Shown one piece after another: positions 59,401 to 64,000 of a stretch of 64,000 nucleotides of DNA. The translations under genes and the position numbers were made by a program. The notes beneath the pieces were generated by a model. It saw only the letters and a list, made by a program, of their open reading frames with translations, searched no databases and was not told the DNA's origin. Position 1 is the stretch's first letter; each line of letters begins with the position of its first letter. This DNA is from Paracyclopina nana (Eukaryota > Arthropoda > Copepoda > Cyclopoida > Cyclopettidae): contig JAGUCH010000001.1 in NCBI GenBank assembly GCA_019096065.1, positions 62,001 to 126,000 on the forward strand, given 5' to 3'.

Positions 59401-60042
59401 CAAATCTTGCAACTTTACGCCTTCGCCTTATACTGTCTTCTTTCTTTCAGGTCAATCAGCCCTATGCCTTCATCTCCTCAACCCTGACCTTTTGGGCCCC
59501 AGTCATAGTGATGCTAGTCATGTACAGGAGGATCTACAAGGAGGCCCTGAGGCAGAAAGAGGCCATTCGGAGGTCCTCAGTGCCCAGCCAGCAACACCTC
59601 ATTGTGGACTCTGACTCTGTGAGGTCCAGGTTCCAAGTCCTCCAGGCCAATGGGTTCCGGAGTGCAGGCAACTCCACCAAGAAGCCCCTGCACCCCATCA
59701 AGGCACCCCTACTAGCCCCAGCTGCACCCCCACCCCCCACCATTGCACCCCCCATCATCATGACCAGCTCAGCCTCAGCCTCAGAGGGGCTGAAAGCAAC
59801 AGAGCAATGTGAAACCAAGTTCAATGGCACTGCAGAAGGCAAGGTGAAGGAGCCAGGCCCAACCGCTCCTGCTGCCACACCCATGGGACCTGCCCCACCC
59901 TTGATAGGGTCAGTGAAGGAGCAACACCCCGCAACCTCTTCAGCGACAAGTAGCCCAGTGCGAAATGCCCTGACCCCCACTGCTGCCCTCCTGGGCACAG
60001 TGCAGAGGAGGCTGTCTATAGCCAATTCCAACTTGTCTGAAG
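56463..60042 (+). CDS. OctbetaR: Beta-adrenergic-like octopamine receptor, two exons, 3' end missing
   Basis: Exon 56463-57020 follows a CTTTTCCAG acceptor. Alternatively translation may start within this frame at 56397 or 56478. Exon 59451-60042 follows TTTCTTTCAG. The join is in phase 0; the second exon ends in phase 1 at GTAAGA. This is a class A GPCR of the plasma membrane; family members bind octopamine and couple to Gs and cAMP. Seen: N-glycosylation sequons NYS and NNS; TM1 [12 protein letters not shown]2 [12 protein letters not shown]3 [20 protein letters not shown] with the amine-binding Asp, then DRY; TM4 with Trp; ECL2 [13 protein letters not shown]5 [19 protein letters not shown]; then [14 protein letters not shown]3 is long (over 150 residues), Pro/Ala/Ser-rich. 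TM6-TM7 were not found up to 64000 and must lie beyond. The subtype cannot be decided. Confidence 0.9.
57163..57710. repeat. Inverted repeat in the receptor intron
   Basis: The arms 57163-57294 and 57589-57710 are mirror images (GTCCTAAGACTGAC, ACTGACTGTATTTGGTT, TTGGATCGAC and their complements). TTGGATCGAC-type motifs are also repeated within each arm. The frame that runs past the donor at 57021 enters this repeat and is not coding. Confidence 0.8.
57930..58265. repeat. Foldback repeat in the receptor intron
   Basis: CTAAGCAAGGCTCTTTG and CTGAGCCGATTGGAACCAAA at about 57950-58010 recur as reverse complements at about 58200-58263. The arms are roughly 75-80 bp. Confidence 0.75.
58956..59434 (+). 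mobile_element. Dispersed repeat B, octopamine receptor intron copy
   Basis: Full-length partner of 30919-31396. It ends only 16 nt before the acceptor of the TM5 exon, so its right end abuts the splice-site pyrimidine tract. A protein frame starting at 59358 reads from this repeat into the exon; the repeat part should not be counted as coding. Confidence 0.85.
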
Positions 60043-60483
60043 GTAAGACTGGAACACACTGAGCCAGTTATTTGAGCATCATACTTCACTCTTTCATTCT
60101 TCATTCATGGCTTGGGGAACTGATTACAGACCTAGAACACTTCAAACAGTGTATAATACAGAACACACCACTTATGGAATGGACTCTAAAGGGAAAGCAA
60201 AAAAGATGTTCCCCTTTCTCTTTCCAGTGTAGCCAGTACACTTACTCTAACACACTCACATTAGAATACAGTCAATACTGCACAGATAATATGCAAATGG
60301 AATGCAGGAGAGATCACTTTTTCAAGCAGAAGGCTAGAGGAAAAAATGTCCCTCCTGAGACTGCCTTTCTAATCAAGCCAAAGGAAAAGCCTAACCCAGT
60401 ACAGTAAACTGCGAACAAAAAATACATCATATAAAAGTATTCGACAATCAAAATACTTCAGTCCATAGTATTTTGACAGCAGT

Positions 60484-60560
60484 AACATAAGAAAGACATG
60501 CCATCTACCGACAGTTAGGAAGAAACACCTGGGAGTTGAGCTCAAAATCAAGTTTCATTT
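60484..60560 (+). mobile_element. Dispersed repeat A, truncated third copy
   Basis: AAAGACATGCCATCTACCGA to GAGTTGAGCTCAAAATCAAG matches the first about 75 bp of the copies at 29170 and 43704; the rest is missing. Confidence 0.75.
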
Positions 60561-61683
60561 TGATACAAAATTGGAAAAATGGCTTTATTATGCTTGCCAG
60601 GAAACAATTTTGCTGGCAGGAGCAACCAGAAAGCAAGCTTGCATTAGCCCACTTCACACTTGCTTGCCCTTTTTGAGCTCAATTTGCCCATAATAATTGG
60701 ACATCGTCAATTATTTATATGATGTATTCTGAACAAGGGCTTTCGCAACTGCCCAACTTAAAAACACCTTAAACTATGTATTCTCTCTCTCCCCTTTAAA
60801 TGATATAATAATGTTGGGAAAATGTGTAATGGCAGTATTTCCTGGTATAGGCCCTCAATAACTGGCATTTTTGTGACTCCCAGCAAGGAATTCTCTTGAC
60901 TTTTGGCCTTTGGGTGGTGCAGAGAAAGCTGTGTAGTATAGGAGCCTTCTTCATTTGCAAAATTGTGGAAATGGTACATTTGCAAGATTCAAGGCCATCA
61001 TCATCTCACTGGTTTTACATCTTTGGTGGTTCCCAGTGTGCCAAAACTCATTGTGATTATGTCCTTGCCTTGGCCTTTGAAGGCCATGCTAGCTGAGCTT
61101 CTATCCATGTCATAAAAAGTCCTACTACTACACACACTCAATTTCAAGGAAGGCCATCATCATCTTGCCTTTCCTGGCCAAGGCCAAAATTCTACAAGGC
61201 CAAAAGTGTGCATGTGCCAAACTTTTCAGATTAGCCATTATTGGCCTTTGATAGGTTTCCATTTTTGCAGCATGTAGCCTAGGGTTACTCTTAAGCTACA
61301 TTTTTTTGACAGAGAAAATTCCACTCATACTAGATAATAGGGCATATTTGAAATTGGGCCCAAAAAGTCTGGGGAAGTGTGAAGGCAGCTTATGTCAGCT
61401 TGCTTTTTAGCTCATCCGGCCAGCTGAATTGTAATCTGGCAGCCATCACACAGCCTTTTCACGAAAAAAGCCAAAAATGACCAAATCTCTTGTCATCTTT
61501 CCTCAATTGGAGGCCATGACAGAAATACTTTTTTAAGTCCTAAATTAGTCTCAAAATGATTAGCTCTGCTCTTTTAAGCACAAATTAAGTAAATTGTCTA
61601 GACTTGCTTGGCTGATCATTCACCTCAAAATATCACCTCTTTTTTTTAAAGTCCTAAAGTACAAATTATAGTTATTTATTTCG

Positions 61684-61761
61684 AGCTGGGGCACGTAAAG
61701 TAGGGTAATTAAAATACGAGGCCAGCTATTAACTGGCCCAATTTTACGTGCCCCGGCTCAA
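61684..61761. repeat. Two-tier hairpin
   Basis: The outer stem GAGCTGGGGCACGTAAA pairs with TTTACGTGCCCCGGCTC (one G-T/T-C-type mismatch). The inner stem GGCCAG...CTGGCC encloses CTATTAA. About 78 nt in total. The tight structure resembles a foldback element or a structured RNA; no function is claimed. Confidence 0.8.
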
Positions 61762-61875
61762 AATATACAATTTTATATTATGTAATACGATTTTTGAGTG
61801 TTTTAGTGAAGTTACAGGGCTACCCTGTGCCCTAGAAAATGCTGCTCGGTTTTTAGTTGCTATGCTATCTTTAGA

Positions 61876-61950
61876 GGTGCTCCTTTGGCACAATGGTTAG
61901 ACCGATGGGCTCTTGATTAAGCCATCTGAGGTTCAAATCCCAGTCATTGT
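61876..61950 (+). repeat. tRNA-like sequence 1 (probable pseudogene or SINE head)
   Basis: A-box-like TGGCACAATGGTTAG and B-box-like GGTTCAAATCC are correctly spaced, but acceptor and T stems do not pair and the anticodon stem needs a bulge. It is unlikely to give a functional tRNA. Confidence 0.5.
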
Positions 61951-62024
61951 ATAACTTTTCCTGATTTCCTTATCTGGCTTAAATTAAAGTCCTGTAATCG
62001 CATTCAATTTTCATGAAGTTTCCA

Positions 62025-62095
62025 TAGCTCAGTGGCTAGAGTATTGAAATGCTGATCCAACTGTCTGAGGTTTGAATCTAGGATGATCCTCTCTT
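62025..62095 (+). repeat. tRNA-like sequence 2 (probable pseudogene or SINE head)
   Basis: TAGCTCAGTGGCTAGAG (A-box and D-arm) and GGTTTGAATCT (B-box) are at tRNA spacing, with weak stems. It lies about 150 bp after tRNA-like sequence 1, so the pair may be a dimeric tRNA-derived retroposon. Confidence 0.5.
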
Positions 62096-63059
62096 TTTTC
62101 TAACTTCTTTGGAATTTGGATTAGTTCCATGGAATATCATGGGCATAAAATTACTTAAAATCCCTCAAATTTGATTCCAGGGCCGTTAAGTTTTAATATC
62201 CCCCAAACACTAGGAAATCGTATTACAGTTTATAAAGTACTTTAGAGTTCTTGATTTAGTGTGTTGAGAGATGCTTTAAGTATTTAAATTGAGATTCTGT
62301 CTAGACTTGCTAGGCTCATTCAGCTCAAAAGCAACCTTTGGCTTTGAGGCAAGAGTAGTAAGAGTACACCTTTGTGCTACTCTTTTATTGACAAATAAGG
62401 GGCAAGTTTAAGAGTGTATTTTTAGAAAGCTCTCAGGGAGTCAAGGCCAGCTAAATTGGCTCTCTATCCTTCTAGGCTTTGTTTCACCAACTTTTAGCCC
62501 ACTACTAGAAGCTTAGCAAGGCCAGGAGGCTTGCTTTGCTGAATGTGCTATTATTGCTCAGTGAAAAATGAGTGATGCTCTTCAGAATGTTTTAGAAAGC
62601 CACACAAAAAGCACTCTAGTGAGTTCAATTGCTCTCTCCCTCTCTTGTAATACTTGACATTTTTCCCAGGCAAGCAAGGCCTTTTGGGGGCTGATAAAGG
62701 CCAATGGAGGTGCAATTGCAACATTTCTACTCTGGAGCAGCTGAGGCTTTCTAGTCAGTTCCACCCTGCTGTGCTTCTTCCTCGCCCTTCTCCACTTGGC
62801 ATCAACCAAGGCCAAGTTTGTTCAAATGGGCATGCATTAAAAATCTTTTGGCAGCATGCAAAACTGGCCTGAAAAGCCTCATTAGACTAACATTACTGTA
62901 AGAGTACCTGGATTTGATCACCAAGGTCCTCTTCGATACTCGATACTTTGATTAACCTACAGGGTGCGGCGCCGAAAATGCAACCGTGCTACAGCCAATT
63001 CGGCCGGTTTATTTACTACTTCAGAGCAGCCCGCTGTGTGCAGTTTTGTAGCATCATAC

Positions 63060-63690
63060 TGTATTTTTGTCGATAAGACATCAGAAGCTTAGGTGTACTA
63101 GTTACTAGAGACATTGGGTATCAAAAGTGATTACTTGATGTTTTTCCTTGACTCACTAGTTTCTGGTTGGTGAACAAAGGGTGAAGTCTTTGAATGCAAC
63201 AAGCCTTCATAAAGGCTTTGGCCAAGGCGTTATGCCAATTGAAGGTCATTTTTAGCAATTGTCCACCATCTGATCAGAAGGGCACCTGTTGTGGTGATGG
63301 CCTCTAATGCTGGGGTGAAAAGAAAGGCGCCTTTGAGGCCATTGTGAAAAAAGACCCCGAGGATATTTAAGCAACTTTTTTCATCATTTTCTCACTCTCG
63401 CCGCCTATATTTTTGAAGCCATTTCAGCTGCCTCATATTTACACTGCTCGCTGCAGGCCAATTTCACGCCTCTCAGCTCCAAAAGTGTCCACTTAAAAAG
63501 AATCAAAAGGCCTGGCAGTTTATGACGAGAGAAAGCCGTCTAAAAGGCTTTTTGCTTTTGCAAACTTACACCAGAGTTCACTTTCCAGCTACTAGGTCAT
63601 GAGAAGAAAACATCAAGTAATCACTTTTGATACCCTATGTCACTAGGAACTAGTGTAACCAATCTTCAGATGACTTATCGACAAAAAAAG
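63060..63690. mobile_element. Foldback element with about 150-bp arms
   Basis: The left arm at about 63060-63225 is mirrored at about 63540-63690 (TATCAAAAGTGATTACTTGATG versus CATCAAGTAATCACTTTTGATA, each quoted only in outline, plus GTCGATAAG and CTTATCGAC). The centre is the GC-richer 63230-63530, with no recognised gene. Confidence 0.75.
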
Positions 63691-64000
63691 GCTAATTGTA
63701 AAACTTCGAACCTTGCTTGTGTTTTGCAATACCATTATCGCTTTAACATTTTGGTACTTTGGGAGAAAGCAGGAGGAGCATTCCTGGTCTTTTCTCATGT
63801 AAATACAGATCCTTATCCTGCTACACATGTCATGTGTGCTCCTTTGTTGGGTGTAATGATGTGAGCTAATGATAGTTCAGAAAATGATCATCATAAAAGC
63901 TACTACATTGGCCTTTTTCAAGGCTGCTGAAACAGAGCAAAGGCCACCAAGGATAACCTTCAAAAAAGGGAGCCTTTGAATGTGGTAGACATTCAGATTG

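Larger units (their letters stand above)
60043..64000 (+). other. Probable intron of the octopamine receptor
   Basis: The donor at 60043 (G|GTAAGA) opens it. No exon with TM6 features (a Cys-Trp-Leu-Pro run after a basic stretch) was found in any frame. It contains repeat A fragment, hairpins, tRNA-like sequences and a large foldback. Confidence 0.55.

Noticed and set aside
59358..59450. N-terminal part of the frame entering the receptor TM5 exon
   Set aside because: It is the end of dispersed repeat B, also found in TRPA1 intron 5. A clear acceptor at 59450 starts the real exon.
60043..64000. Search for the TM6-TM7 exon of the octopamine receptor
   Set aside because: No frame shows the expected basic stretch followed by the TM6 Cys-Trp-Leu-Pro pattern, or an Asn-Pro-rich TM7. 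The exon is presumed outside the window.

Overview
The window is animal nuclear DNA, most likely from an arthropod or another protostome. The genes are split by GT-AG introns. One gene is a beta-adrenergic-like octopamine receptor, a family known from protostomes. Introns and intergenic DNA are AT-rich and crowded with short tandem arrays, foldback elements and local duplications. I cannot fix the taxon more closely. No bacterial, plasmid or viral genes were seen.

Layout. (1) About 0.8-7.3 kb, minus strand: two exons of an unrecognised Ser/Asn-rich protein with a 6 kb intron; the gene runs off the left edge. (2) 7.3-15 kb: no convincing gene, but two short-unit arrays, a foldback element, a tRNA-derived retroposon and a perfect-looking hairpin. 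(3) 15.0-19.2 kb: a complete SETDB1/eggless-type H3K9 methyltransferase in five exons with introns of only 50-62 nt, facing away from a possible minus-strand first exon 0.8 kb upstream. (4) 19.4 kb: an intact tRNA-Ile(AAT) with a T-run terminator. (5) 19.5-23.1 kb: repeats only, including a complex inverted repeat and a mirror-image 16-bp array. (6) 23.1-40.4 kb: a complete TRPA1-type channel gene in 15 exons (1273 residues). All splice phases fit, and the introns carry large minisatellites and mobile repeats. (7) 40.4-56.4 kb: no protein gene recognised; many local duplications, and a GC-rich island at about 45 kb that looks like a promoter plus a non-coding first exon. (8) 56.4-60.0 kb: two exons of the octopamine receptor covering TM1-TM5 and a long third intracellular loop; the TM6-TM7 exon(s) must lie to the right of the window. 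(9) 60-64 kb: probably receptor intron, with hairpins and tRNA-like sequences.

The three recognisable genes do not form a pathway: SETDB1 acts in heterochromatin silencing, TRPA1 in thermal or chemical sensing, and the octopamine receptor in aminergic signalling. What links the window is its non-coding architecture. Long inverted repeats recur every few kb. Two tandem arrays have been duplicated in mirror image. A 10-mer recurs far more often than chance. Several TRPA1 introns consist largely of dispersed elements. The best candidates for follow-up are the mirrored arrays, the inverted element copies that bracket TRPA1 exons 5-6, and the partial duplicate of the last TRPA1 exon.
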